A stretch of DNA of 8,479 nt from an uncultured Moraxella sp. (GCA_943908405.1 CALTTE010000078.1:1-8479); one strand, 5' to 3'. Shown: positions 1-6,421, numbered from the stretch's first letter. Notes: generated by a model not told the origin, from the letters alone. Program-made: numbers and translations.

Positions 1-46
1 GTTTTTTGCTTTTTATTGGCATTGACTTTTAAATTGCTTAATCTAT

Positions 47-104
47 CAACCTGTTATACCACTACAACCCGTTATACTATCGACGAGCCTGCTATCTACG
101 AGCC
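47..104. repeat. Two pairs of short diverged direct repeats
   Basis: CAACCTGTTATAC (47-59) recurs as CAACCCGTTATAC (65-77), matching 12 of 13 bases with an 18-bp period. Immediately after, CTATCGACGAGCC (77-89) recurs as CTATCTACGAGCC (92-104), also 12 of 13, with a 15-bp period. The two pairs touch at position 77, so the block looks like decayed tandem repeats. It lies in the predicted leader of the leftward transcript. No function can be assigned. Confidence 0.7.
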
Positions 105-138
105 CATTACACCCATCAATGATATTGCTATCTATACC

Positions 139-197
139 GTTTTTACTATGCTATAGTGTTTTTACTATTTTAGTAGTAAGTTGGTAAGCGTTGGTAA
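139..197. repeat. Direct repeats GTTTTTACTAT x2 and TTGGTAA x2
   Basis: GTTTTTACTAT occurs at 139-149 and 158-168 (exact, 19-bp period). TTGGTAA occurs at 181-187 and 191-197 (exact, 10-bp period). Between them, TACTA-TTT-TAGTA (163-175) can form a small hairpin. All lie within the first 80 or so nucleotides of the predicted leftward transcript. The repeats are plain in the sequence; any role in protein binding or RNA folding is not known. Confidence 0.6.
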
Positions 198-219
198 CAT
201 CGCTGTGTTGTGAGGGGGC

Positions 220-247
220 ATTATATAGGAAAAAATGGGGATGTCAA
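220..247 (-). promoter_or_regulatory. Strong sigma70 promoter firing leftward
   Basis: Read on the minus strand there is a perfect -35 box TTGACA (247 to 242), a 16-bp spacer and a perfect -10 box TATAAT (225 to 220). It is followed by a C-rich discriminator (GCCCCCTC), and transcription would start near 213. Further upstream, at about 262-300, the sequence is very rich in A and T and could act as an UP element, although a run of C separates it from the -35 box. A GC-rich discriminator after a consensus core is typical of stringently controlled stable-RNA promoters. The gene it drives is off the left edge. The slyD terminator at 299-328 insulates it from slyD. Confidence 0.75.
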
Positions 248-298
248 GGGGGGTTGTGGTTTTTTTTGAAGAAAATTTGATTTATTTAAAAATTTTTA

Positions 299-328
299 AA
301 AAAAGCTACTTTGAACAGTAGCTTTTTT
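299..328 (-). terminator. Intrinsic terminator of slyD (bidirectional shape)
   Basis: Perfect inverted repeat with arms 299-310 (AAAAAAGCTACT) and 317-328 (AGTAGCTTTTTT) and a 6-nt loop. The hairpin starts 21 nt past the slyD stop codon. On the minus strand the stem is followed by a run of T (complement of the A run beginning at 298). On the plus strand it also ends in a T run, so it could stop transcription from both sides. It separates slyD from the leftward promoter at 220-247. Confidence 0.9.
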
Positions 329-349
329 GGCTTATTGTGTTTATTTTGC

Positions 350-835
350 TTAGTGATGATGGCCGCCAACACCGTGGGCGTGTCCGTGGGCGATTTCATC
401 GGCGGTGGCGGTACGCACCTGTGTAATCTCAACATCAAAAGTCAAGGTAACACCAGCCAGTGGGTGATTGCCATCAACCACAACCATATCATCGGTTACC
501 TCTTTGACAGTAACAAGCATAACATGCCCATCATCGGTTTGGCTTTGAAACTGCATACCTGACTCAATATTGTCCACGCCCTGAAAGTTAGAACGAGGCA
601 CTTCTTGAATCGCTTCTTCAATATAAGCACCATAAGCCTCTTCAGGGTCAACAGTAACGGTGAGCTTATCGCCAACTTGCTTGCCTTCTAGCGCTTTTTC
701 AAGTCCTGAAATAATGTTATGATGACCGTGCAAATACGCCAATGGTTCATCATTAGATTTGTCAAGCACCTTGCCATCGCTATCGGTTAGCGTATAATGA
801 AACTGCACAACTGTATCATTGGTAATCGTTGTCAT
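350..835 (-). CDS. slyD: SlyD-type FKBP peptidyl-prolyl cis-trans isomerase
   Basis: This is a 161-residue cytoplasmic FKBP-type prolyl isomerase with chaperone activity. It speeds cis-trans isomerisation of X-Pro bonds, and in enterobacteria SlyD also helps deliver nickel to hydrogenase. The FKBP fold is split: residues 1 to about 71 include the YLHGHHNIISGLEKALEG segment (34-51) and AYGAY (67-71). An IF (insert-in-flap) chaperone domain follows at about 72-120. VVDGNHPLAG (119-128) then leads back into the FKBP core. The C-terminus is His-rich (HGHAHGVGGHHH, 150-161), as in metal-binding SlyD tails, but it is much shorter than the roughly 50-residue His/Cys tail of E. coli SlyD (196 residues) and has no cysteine. 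The start is supported by AAAGGA at 848-843, 7 nt upstream. It has its own promoter and terminator, so it is probably monocistronic. The family call is firm; a nickel role is not shown. Confidence 0.93.
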   Translation of the reverse strand: MTTITNDTVVQFHYTLTDSDGKVLDKSNDEPLAYLHGHHNIISGLEKALEGKQVGDKLTVTVDPEEAYGAYIEEAIQEVPRSNFQGVDNIESGMQFQSQTDDGHVMLVTVKEVTDDMVVVDGNHPLAGVTLTFDVEITQVRTATADEIAHGHAHGVGGHHH

Positions 836-864
836 AGGGGTATCCTTTGTGGGTTAGATGGGGT

Positions 865-873
865 ATTATAGCA
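865..873 (-). promoter_or_regulatory. Extended -10 promoter of slyD
   Basis: On the minus strand TGC (873-871) stands directly before a perfect TATAAT (870-865), giving a full extended -10 element. No good -35 box is found at the usual distance, which extended -10 promoters tolerate. The start point would be near 858, giving a leader of about 23 nt that includes the ribosome binding site AAAGGA (848-843). Confidence 0.75.
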
Positions 874-1012
874 CTTTTATGAACAAAATCGCTTTTGGTT
901 ACAAAAAATATCTCATCAATAGCTAATTTTTTATTAACCTATTTAAAAACAACTCAATGCTGTCCATTATCGCTTGAATTTTATGATGGTAATCTTAAAT
1001 AATTGTTAATTG

Positions 1013-1018
1013 TATACT
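1013..1018 (+). promoter_or_regulatory. Possible -10 box for the M61 peptidase gene
   Basis: TATACT, one mismatch from TATAAT, is the best -10-like hexamer upstream of the peptidase. The region about 17 bp further upstream (990-995, TAATCT) is a poor -35. It would give a leader of about 180 nt containing the 20-bp tandem repeat. This is only a candidate, since the surrounding sequence is AT-rich and such hexamers arise by chance. Confidence 0.25.
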
Positions 1019-1023
1019 AAAGC

Positions 1024-1063
1024 TTTAAACCACAGTCGCTTTATTTAAACCAAAGTTGCTTTA
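1024..1063 (+). repeat. Perfectly adjacent 20-bp tandem duplication
   Basis: TTTAAACCACAGTCGCTTTA (1024-1043) is followed at once by TTTAAACCAAAGTTGCTTTA (1044-1063). The two units match at 18 of 20 positions. A weaker echo (CTGCTTTAGTTG) continues at 1064-1075. It lies about 140 bp before the peptidase start, either in its leader or in its control region. Confidence 0.85.
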
Positions 1064-1201
1064 CTGCTTTAGTTGTTTTCATTTAAATTAACACAAAAAA
1101 ACATTAAAACTGACTGTTAAGTGGTTTTGAAAACGTGTTTTATTGGCATTTGTCAAACCTACCCAAACCAATCAATCAAACCAATAAAAAGAGTATCCAT
1201 A

Positions 1202-3013
1202 ATGCAATATTCATTAAATTTTGACCGTTATCGTGAACATTTTGTTGCTATTACCTTAAACTTTATCGCACCCGAGGACAACCCAACGCTTTGGCTACCC
1301 ACTTGGATTGCAGGCAGTTATTTAATCCGAGAATTTGCCAAAAATATCACGAACGTTGTCGCAAGCATTAACAGCAAAACCGCTGACTGCACCAACCAAA
1401 GCAAGAACAACCAAAGTGAAAACACTCAAAATAAACACACTCAACGCTGTAAAAAATTAAGCAAAAACCAATGGCAAGTACACGCCAAACAAGGCGATAC
1501 CATCAGCGTTAATTATGAGGTATTTTGCCACGATTTATCAGTTAGAACCGCTTATATAGACAGTGAGCGGATTTTTGGTAATTTTAGCTCGCTACTCATA
1601 CAAGTTGAGCAACAAGAACAACGCCCTTGCACCATTGATTTTTGCCTACCCATCGCCTTTGAACACCGCTTGGCAATTGCGTTACCCTTTGACACAACCA
1701 GCGATAAGACGCACCGATGGTATCATTTTCATCATTTGCCCAATGGCGATGCACTAACCAGTTTTGAAAGTCTTGATTATCCCTTTGAGCTGGCAAAGCA
1801 AGACCAAATGGACTTTGAGGTCAGCTTAACCAATCAAAATGGCGACCATCAAGCCCTTACTCACCGCTTTTTTATTTCAGGAGTGCATCATAGTGATTTG
1901 GCACGGCTTACAAGCGACGTCAAAACCATCTGTCAAGGTTATATAGACTGGCTTGGCTGGTCGCCATTTTGGCAATACACCTTTATGACCTATGCCAGCA
2001 AAAATCACTATGGTGGGCTAGAGCATATCAATAGCACCGCCTTAATCACACCAAGAGACAATCTGCCAACCGCCAATGAACCCCCCACACCCAGCGAAAA
2101 TTACCAAAACTTTTTGGCATTGTGTAGCCACGAGTATTTTCACGCTTGGTGGGTCAAATCGGTACGCCCCGATGTGATGATGACAAGCCAATTACAAGAA
2201 GAAGGCTACACCACGCTTTTGTGGGTATTTGAGGGCTTTACCTCTTATCTTGATGATTTTATGTTGTACAAAACAGGGCTGATTGATAAAGATGCCTATC
2301 TTAACTTACTTAGCAAACAAATCACCCGCTATCTTACCACCGAGGGACGACACCATCAAAGCCTAGCAGAGTCCAGTTTTGATGCGTGGATTAAGCTGTA
2401 TCGCCCTGACGAAAACAGCCAAAACAGCACGGTCAGTTATTATAACAAAGGGGCATTGGTGGCGTTGGGGCTTGATTTGTTATTGATCAACTATGGCTAT
2501 CGCTTATTTGATGTGGTTGCTCAGTTTGTTGATTTTGCCAAAACCGCCAAAAATTACCGTTTTGGTATGACAATGGCGAATTTAAACGAGGTGATGGTGC
2601 AATTTTTACCCAGCGAGGTTTGGCAAAAGTTTGTACAAGATTTTGTTGATGACACCAAAGAGCTACCACTTGATGATTGGCTACAAACGGTGGGCATAAC
2701 ACTAAACCGACAAACAATCACCAAACCGCTTGGACTAACCACCGAGACCACCGACCTTGGGCTTGTCATCAAGCAATTAACCAAAAATAGCTGTGCCAAA
2801 ACCGCAGGGCTTGCCGTAGGTGATGTGATTATTGCCATTGATGGATTAAAAGCCGATAATGATGGGATAAATCGCCTGATTGCCAACCAAACGGTGCGAT
2901 TGCACGTTTTTCGCCAAGATGTGCTGTTGTGCTTTGAGGTGTTATGCCAACCTGATTACAGCGTCAAAAAAACAACGCTCACAGGCGATGGGCAAGGTTG
3001 GCTAACGTTTTAA
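1202..3013 (+). CDS. M61-family metallopeptidase with C-terminal PDZ domain
   Basis: This 603-residue zinc peptidase is of family M61 (glycyl aminopeptidase type). Known members remove N-terminal Gly or Ala from peptides. The zinc site is intact: HEYFH at 310-314 gives two His ligands and the catalytic Glu311, and Glu344 in WVFEGFTSYLDD is the expected third ligand. GGLEH (271-275) matches the conserved GGxEH segment of the family. The N-terminal beta domain is about residues 1-180. A PDZ domain occupies about 508-590, with AGLAVGDVI around 535-543. No signal peptide or membrane segment is evident, so a cytoplasmic location is likely. I chose ATG 1202 over the upstream in-frame GTG 1121 because AAGAG precedes it at 8 nt and the protein then begins MQYSLNF, as the family does. 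An Asn/Gln/Lys-rich stretch at about 57-83 looks like a poorly ordered insertion. No intrinsic terminator is apparent downstream. Substrate preference is inferred from the family only. Confidence 0.9.
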   Translation: MQYSLNFDRYREHFVAITLNFIAPEDNPTLWLPTWIAGSYLIREFAKNITNVVASINSKTADCTNQSKNNQSENTQNKHTQRCKKLSKNQWQVHAKQGDTISVNYEVFCHDLSVRTAYIDSERIFGNFSSLLIQVEQQEQRPCTIDFCLPIAFEHRLAIALPFDTTSDKTHRWYHFHHLPNGDALTSFESLDYPFELAKQDQMDFEVSLTNQNGDHQALTHRFFISGVHHSDLARLTSDVKTICQGYIDWLGWSPFWQYTFMTYASKNHYGGLEHINSTALITPRDNLPTANEPPTPSENYQNFLALCSHEYFHAWWVKSVRPDVMMTSQLQEEGYTTLLWVFEGFTSYLDDFMLYKTGLIDKDAYLNLLSKQITRYLTTEGRHHQSLAESSFDAWIKLYRPDENSQNSTVSYYNKGALVALGLDLLLINYGYRLFDVVAQFVDFAKTAKNYRFGMTMANLNEVMVQFLPSEVWQKFVQDFVDDTKELPLDDWLQTVGITLNRQTITKPLGLTTETTDLGLVIKQLTKNSCAKTAGLAVGDVIIAIDGLKADNDGINRLIANQTVRLHVFRQDVLLCFEVLCQPDYSVKKTTLTGDGQGWLTF

Positions 3014-3087
3014 GATAAATTTAAAATTAATTTAAAATAAATAAATTCAAGATAAATTAAAAAAAATAATGACATAATGGTAATTAA
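3012..3087. other. Very AT-rich spacer after the peptidase gene
   Basis: This stretch is almost entirely A and T. AAGATAAATT occurs at 3012-3021 and again at 3049-3058, and TTTAAAAT at 3020-3027 and 3031-3038. No stable hairpin followed by a T run is seen, so the peptidase transcript has no obvious intrinsic terminator here. Apart from being AT-rich, the segment shows no recognisable signal. Confidence 0.5.
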
Positions 3088-3157
3088 ATTGGGTGATTGC
3101 ATTCAAACGCATTCAAACTGAATGTAAACAAATTGAATGTCAAAAAATCAACCCAAT
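3088..3157. repeat. Nested inverted and direct repeats upstream of uvrA
   Basis: Outer arms ATTGGGTGATT (3088-3098) and AATCAACCCAAT (3146-3157) pair with a single bulged base. Inside are two exactly adjacent copies of GCATTCAAAC (3099-3108, 3109-3118), then the inverted cores TGAATG (3119-3124) and TTGAATG (3133-3139). CATTCA-AAC-TGAATG (3110-3124) forms a tight hairpin, and CATTCAA (3100-3106) can pair with TTGAATG. Four copies of the CATTCA core are thus arranged two forward and two reverse. The block ends 11 bp before the uvrA -35 box, so it could be an operator. It could also fold at the 3' end of the peptidase mRNA, but no T run follows. Confidence 0.75.
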
Positions 3158-3168
3158 CAAATAGGCTT

Positions 3169-3197
3169 TTGACAAGGCAATTAAGACAAAAAACAAT
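3169..3197 (+). promoter_or_regulatory. Predicted sigma70 promoter of uvrA
   Basis: A perfect -35 box TTGACA (3169-3174) is followed after 17 bp by AACAAT (3192-3197), which matches four of six -10 positions including the last three. The start point would be near 3204, giving a leader of about 46 nt. No LexA-like CTG-N10-CAG operator is seen, consistent with the absence of classical LexA reported for relatives such as Acinetobacter. Confidence 0.6.
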
Positions 3198-3249
3198 AAG
3201 TGCCACTGTGCTGTTGTTTTTCGCCCAAACGCCCTTATAAAAACACCAA

Positions 3250-6222
3250 ATGCAACCAAAAACGACTATGACTGCCCACAATACCATCGCCATTCGTGGG
3301 GCAAGAACCCACAACCTAAAAAACATTGATATTGATATACCCAGAGACAAGCTCGTGGTTATTACAGGGCTTTCAGGCTCTGGCAAATCAAGCCTTGCCT
3401 TTGATACGCTGTATGCCGAAGGACAACGCCGTTACGTGGAGAGCTTGTCGGCATACGCACGCCAGTTTTTGAGCCAAATGCAAAAGCCTGACATTGATAG
3501 CATTGATGGGCTATCCCCTGCCATTGCCATTGAACAAAAATCCACCAATCACAACCCCCGCTCCACCGTTGGCACGATTACTGAAGTGTATGATTATTTG
3601 CGATTGTTGTATGCTCGTGTTGGCACGCCTTATTGCCCTGAACACGGCGAGCCGATGGTTGCCCAAACCATCAGCGAAATGGTGGACGATATTTTATCAA
3701 AGCCTGATGGCACAAAATTGATGCTATTATCGCCTGTTGTCCAAGAACGCAAAGGCGAGCATATCGCCTTGATTGATGGTTTACGTTCGCAAGGCTTTAC
3801 CAAAGTGCGTATCAATGGGGTAATTTATGATTTGGACGAATTACCCACCCTAGAAAAAAACAAAAAACACACCATTGAGGTGGTCATTGACCGCTTTAAA
3901 GTGCGTGCTGATTTGGGCAATCGGGTGGCAGAAAGCTTAGAGACCGCCCTACAGCTTGGCAATGACATTGTACTGGTGCATAATCTTGATGACCAAAGCG
4001 AGCAATTACTGTCCGCCAAGCACGCCTGCCCTGTGTGCGACCGTGCCGTCGGTGAGCTTGAGCCACGTCTTTTTAGTTTTAATAATCCTTTTGGGGCTTG
4101 TCCAGTTTGCGATGGACTTGGCAAACGTCAGTTTTTTTCGGCAGAGCGGATTGTTGCCCACCCTGAAAAATCCCTAAACCAAGGGGCAATTCACGGCTGG
4201 GACAAAGCCCACGCTTATTATTTTGGCTTATTAACCACCGTTTGTCGCCATTTTGATATTGATATGGACAGCCCTTGGCAAGATTTGCCCAAAAAAACCC
4301 AAAATATCATCTTACACGGCTCTGGCAAAGAAAAATTAACCTTTCATTTTACTGATGAACGGGGACGAAAAACCACCAAAACCACCGCTTTTGAAGGCAT
4401 TTTGCCCTACTTGGAACGCCGTTACGCCAAAACCCAAAGCAGTTTTGTCAAAGACGAACTTGCCAAATATTTGGCTGATACCACCTGCGACAGTTGCAAT
4501 GGCTCACGCCTTAACGACATTGCCCAAAATGTGCGTGTTGATAATAAAACCATTGCCGATATTATCGTAATGCCCATTGGGCAAGCGTGGCAATATTATG
4601 AAAAGCTACAAATCAGTGGTTACAAAGGCGAGATTGCCGATAAAATCGTCAAAGAAATCAAAGAACGCTTGGGGTTTTTGACCAAAGTAGGGCTTGAGTA
4701 TTTGACCTTGGCGCGCTCAGCTGAAACCCTATCAGGCGGTGAGGCTCAGCGTATTCGTTTGGCAAGCCAAATTGGGGCGGGGCTGATGGGGGTGATGTAC
4801 GTGCTTGATGAGCCGTCCATTGGACTACACCAACGAGACAACGACCGCTTGCTTGAGACACTGACCCATCTAAGAGATTTGGGCAACACCGTGATTGTCG
4901 TTGAGCACGATGAGGACGCCATTCGCTTGGCCGACCACGTCATTGATATTGGCGTTGGGGCTGGTGTTCACGGCGGACGAGTGATTGCCGAAGGTACAGC
5001 CAAGCAAATCGCCCAAAACCCAGATTCCTTAACAGGGCAATATTTGTCAGGCAAAAAGCGTATCGCTGTCCCCAAAATTCGCCATCTACCCAAAACGCTG
5101 GACGCCCAAAAATCCGATATTGTCAAAGATACTGTTAAAAATACTATCAAAAATACCGCAAAAAAAGCTGACGGCAAAAAAACAGACGATAAAACCTCCA
5201 ACAACAAAACCAAAACTTCTTTATTTATTGAATTAACAGGGGCGACAGGTAATAATTTAAAAAACGTCAATTTGTCCATTCCTATTGGGGTGATGACCTG
5301 CATTACTGGCGTATCAGGCTCTGGTAAATCCACCTTAATCAACCGCACGCTAATGCCACTGGCTGCCACCGCCTTAAATAACGCCACTACCCTTGTCCCT
5401 GAAAAATACACAAGCATTACAGGGCTTGACCACCTTGATAAAATGGTAGACATTGACCAAAGCCCCATTGGACGCACGCCTCGCTCCAATCCTGCCACCT
5501 ACACCGGTGTATTTACGCTTATTCGTGATTTGTACACCCAAACCGAAGATGCCAGAGCCCGTGGCTACAAGGCAGGACGCTTTAGCTTTAATGTCAAAGG
5601 TGGTCGCTGTGAGGTCTGTCAAGGCGATGGACTGATTAAGGTTGAGATGCACTTTTTGCCTGATATGTATGTGCCGTGTGATGCCTGTGGGGGCAAACGC
5701 TACAATAGAGAGACCCTTGAGGTGCGTTATAAGGGCAAATCCATTGCCGATGTACTGGATATGACCGTTGAGGAGGCTTTGGTATTTTTTGAAAATGTGC
5801 CTGCCATTCACAGACGACTACAAGCACTCACGCAAGTGGGCTTAGGTTACATCAAACTTGGGCAAAGTGCCACAACTTTATCAGGGGGTGAGGCACAACG
5901 GGTCAAACTTGCCAAAGAGCTTGCCAAGCGAGACACAGGACAAACCTTGTATATTCTAGATGAGCCGACCACAGGACTGCATTTTGATGATATCGCCAAA
6001 CTGCTTGACATCTTGCACGCCTTACGAGACAAGGGCAATACCGTGGTGGTCATTGAGCATAATCTGGACGTAATCAAGACCGCCGATTGGGTCGTTGATT
6101 TAGGACCTGAAGGTGGTGATGGTGGCGGACAAATTGTCGCTTTTGGTACGCCAGAACAAGTTGCCGATGTAGACGGGTCACATACAGGGCGGTTTTTAAA
6201 AGCAATGCTAAAATCTAATTAG
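3250..6222 (+). CDS. uvrA: UvrA, nucleotide excision repair damage-recognition ATPase
   Basis: UvrA dimerises, scans DNA for bulky damage and loads UvrB, which recruits UvrC for incision. This copy has 990 residues against 940 in E. coli and is complete. Half one: Walker A GLSGSGKSS (40-48), zinc module C260-x2-C263-x20-C284-x2-C287, ABC signature LSGGE (494-498), Walker B ending D520-E521. Half two: Walker A GVSGSGKST (687-695), zinc finger C787-x2-C790-x19-C810-x2-C813, signature LSGGE (877-881), Walker B ending D904-E905. Most of the extra length is a Lys/Asn/Thr/Asp-rich insert at about 618-657, in the linker between the halves. ATG 3250 and ATG 3268 (Met7) are both possible starts; neither has a clear Shine-Dalgarno. 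Translation probably begins at one of them, because the family's conserved N-terminal IRGARTHNLKNI begins only 8 residues after Met7. It lies upstream of ssb in the same direction with a 224-bp gap and a separate ssb promoter. Confidence 0.98.
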   Translation: MQPKTTMTAHNTIAIRGARTHNLKNIDIDIPRDKLVVITGLSGSGKSSLAFDTLYAEGQRRYVESLSAYARQFLSQMQKPDIDSIDGLSPAIAIEQKSTNHNPRSTVGTITEVYDYLRLLYARVGTPYCPEHGEPMVAQTISEMVDDILSKPDGTKLMLLSPVVQERKGEHIALIDGLRSQGFTKVRINGVIYDLDELPTLEKNKKHTIEVVIDRFKVRADLGNRVAESLETALQLGNDIVLVHNLDDQSEQLLSAKHACPVCDRAVGELEPRLFSFNNPFGACPVCDGLGKRQFFSAERIVAHPEKSLNQGAIHGWDKAHAYYFGLLTTVCRHFDIDMDSPWQDLPKKTQNIILHGSGKEKLTFHFTDERGRKTTKTTAFEGILPYLERRYAKTQSSFVKDELAKYLADTTCDSCNGSRLNDIAQNVRVDNKTIADIIVMPIGQAWQYYEKLQISGYKGEIADKIVKEIKERLGFLTKVGLEYLTLARSAETLSGGEAQRIRLASQIGAGLMGVMYVLDEPSIGLHQRDNDRLLETLTHLRDLGNTVIVVEHDEDAIRLADHVIDIGVGAGVHGGRVIAEGTAKQIAQNPDSLTGQYLSGKKRIAVPKIRHLPKTLDAQKSDIVKDTVKNTIKNTAKKADGKKTDDKTSNNKTKTSLFIELTGATGNNLKNVNLSIPIGVMTCITGVSGSGKSTLINRTLMPLAATALNNATTLVPEKYTSITGLDHLDKMVDIDQSPIGRTPRSNPATYTGVFTLIRDLYTQTEDARARGYKAGRFSFNVKGGRCEVCQGDGLIKVEMHFLPDMYVPCDACGGKRYNRETLEVRYKGKSIADVLDMTVEEALVFFENVPAIHRRLQALTQVGLGYIKLGQSATTLSGGEAQRVKLAKELAKRDTGQTLYILDEPTTGLHFDDIAKLLDILHALRDKGNTVVVIEHNLDVIKTADWVVDLGPEGGDGGGQIVAFGTPEQVADVDGSHTGRFLKAMLKSN
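5125..5160 (+). repeat. In-frame 12-bp tandem repeat in the UvrA linker
   Basis: Three adjacent 12-bp units, AAAGATACTGTT, AAAAATACTATC and AAAAATACCGCA, encode KDTV, KNTI and KNTA (residues 626-637). A more diverged fourth unit follows (5161-5172, KKAD). The repeat sits inside the Lys-rich insert between the two UvrA halves. It suggests that the insert grew by slippage and was not acquired as a folded domain. Confidence 0.75.
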
Positions 6223-6321
6223 ACATTTATTTGGCAGTTAACTACTCAAAAATTCAAAGCAAATAACGCAAAGGTGGATAATTTGAATACATAATCTCGG
6301 CAATGCACAATCTCGTGCCAG
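6223..6321. other. Spacer between uvrA and the hairpin before ssb
   Basis: No gene is visible. AATCTCG occurs twice (6293-6299, 6309-6315), and GCAC-6-GTGC between them could form a small hairpin. GTGGATAA at 6274-6281 matches 8 of 9 bases of a DnaA box on the minus strand (TTATCCACC), but it stands alone and is most likely chance. Confidence 0.35.
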
Positions 6322-6358
6322 ACCAAAAACGTTAGCATTCAACCCGTTTGTTGGTTTT
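6322..6358 (+). terminator. Possible weak terminator after uvrA
   Basis: ACCAAAAACG (6322-6331) pairs with CGTTTGTTGGT (6345-6355) over 10 bp with one bulged G and a 13-nt loop, followed by a short T run (6355-6358). The hairpin is about 100 bp past the uvrA stop. The T run is short and the loop long, so termination may be partial. Confidence 0.35.
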
Positions 6359-6380
6359 AAAAGTAGCTTGATTATAAACC

Positions 6381-6421
6381 TTATCATTATCAGCAATTTT
6401 TGTTATAATTTTTGTTATAAT
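6381..6421 (+). promoter_or_regulatory. ssb promoter with duplicated extended -10 element
   Basis: AATTTTTGTTAT occurs twice in exact tandem (6395-6406, 6407-6418). Each copy creates a full extended -10, TGT followed by TATAAT, at 6401-6409 and 6413-6421. The first -10 box has a fair -35 (TTATCA, 6381-6386) at 17 bp; the second has none as good. Start points would be near 6416 and 6428, so the second would leave a leader of only about 19 nt. This suggests two start sites 12 bp apart driving ssb. Confidence 0.75.

Larger units (their letters stand above)
1..219 (-). other. Gene-free, repeat-rich leader of a leftward transcript
   Basis: No coding region is visible on either strand. Minus-strand ATGs give only very short frames without a ribosome binding site (the longest closed one about 18 codons), plus one that runs off the left edge after 7 codons. 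The stretch lies just downstream, in the leftward sense, of a consensus promoter at 220-247, so it is probably the 5' part of a transcript whose gene is outside the window. It contains several short imperfect direct repeats, listed separately. A long non-coding leader behind a strong promoter with a GC-rich discriminator would suit an rRNA operon, but no convincing boxA or RNA gene can be seen here. Another leadered gene or a small RNA is equally possible. Confidence 0.4.
874..1201. other. Divergent intergenic region, AT-rich
   Basis: This gap of about 330 bp separates slyD (leftward) from the M61 peptidase (rightward). Apart from the slyD promoter at its left end and the tandem duplication at 1024-1063, I see no gene, RNA or strong signal. 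A frame continuous with the peptidase opens at a GTG at 1121, but it lacks a ribosome binding site and family-like residues and is treated as leader. Confidence 0.6.

Noticed and set aside
311..562. Plus-strand frame with a hydrophobic start over the slyD 3' end
   Set aside because: It begins in the loop of the slyD terminator and lies antisense to conserved slyD codons, with no ribosome binding site.
1121..1201. Upstream GTG start for the M61 peptidase, adding 27 residues
   Set aside because: The extra residues do not look like the family, there is no ribosome binding site, and ATG 1202 has a suitable one.
4968..5498. 176-codon minus-strand frame inside uvrA
   Set aside because: It is antisense to conserved UvrA motifs, including the second Walker A, and is explained by codon bias of uvrA.
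6274..6281. Single DnaA-box-like sequence (8 of 9) between uvrA and ssb
   Set aside because: It is isolated, with no cluster or AT-rich unwinding element of origin type; expected by chance.
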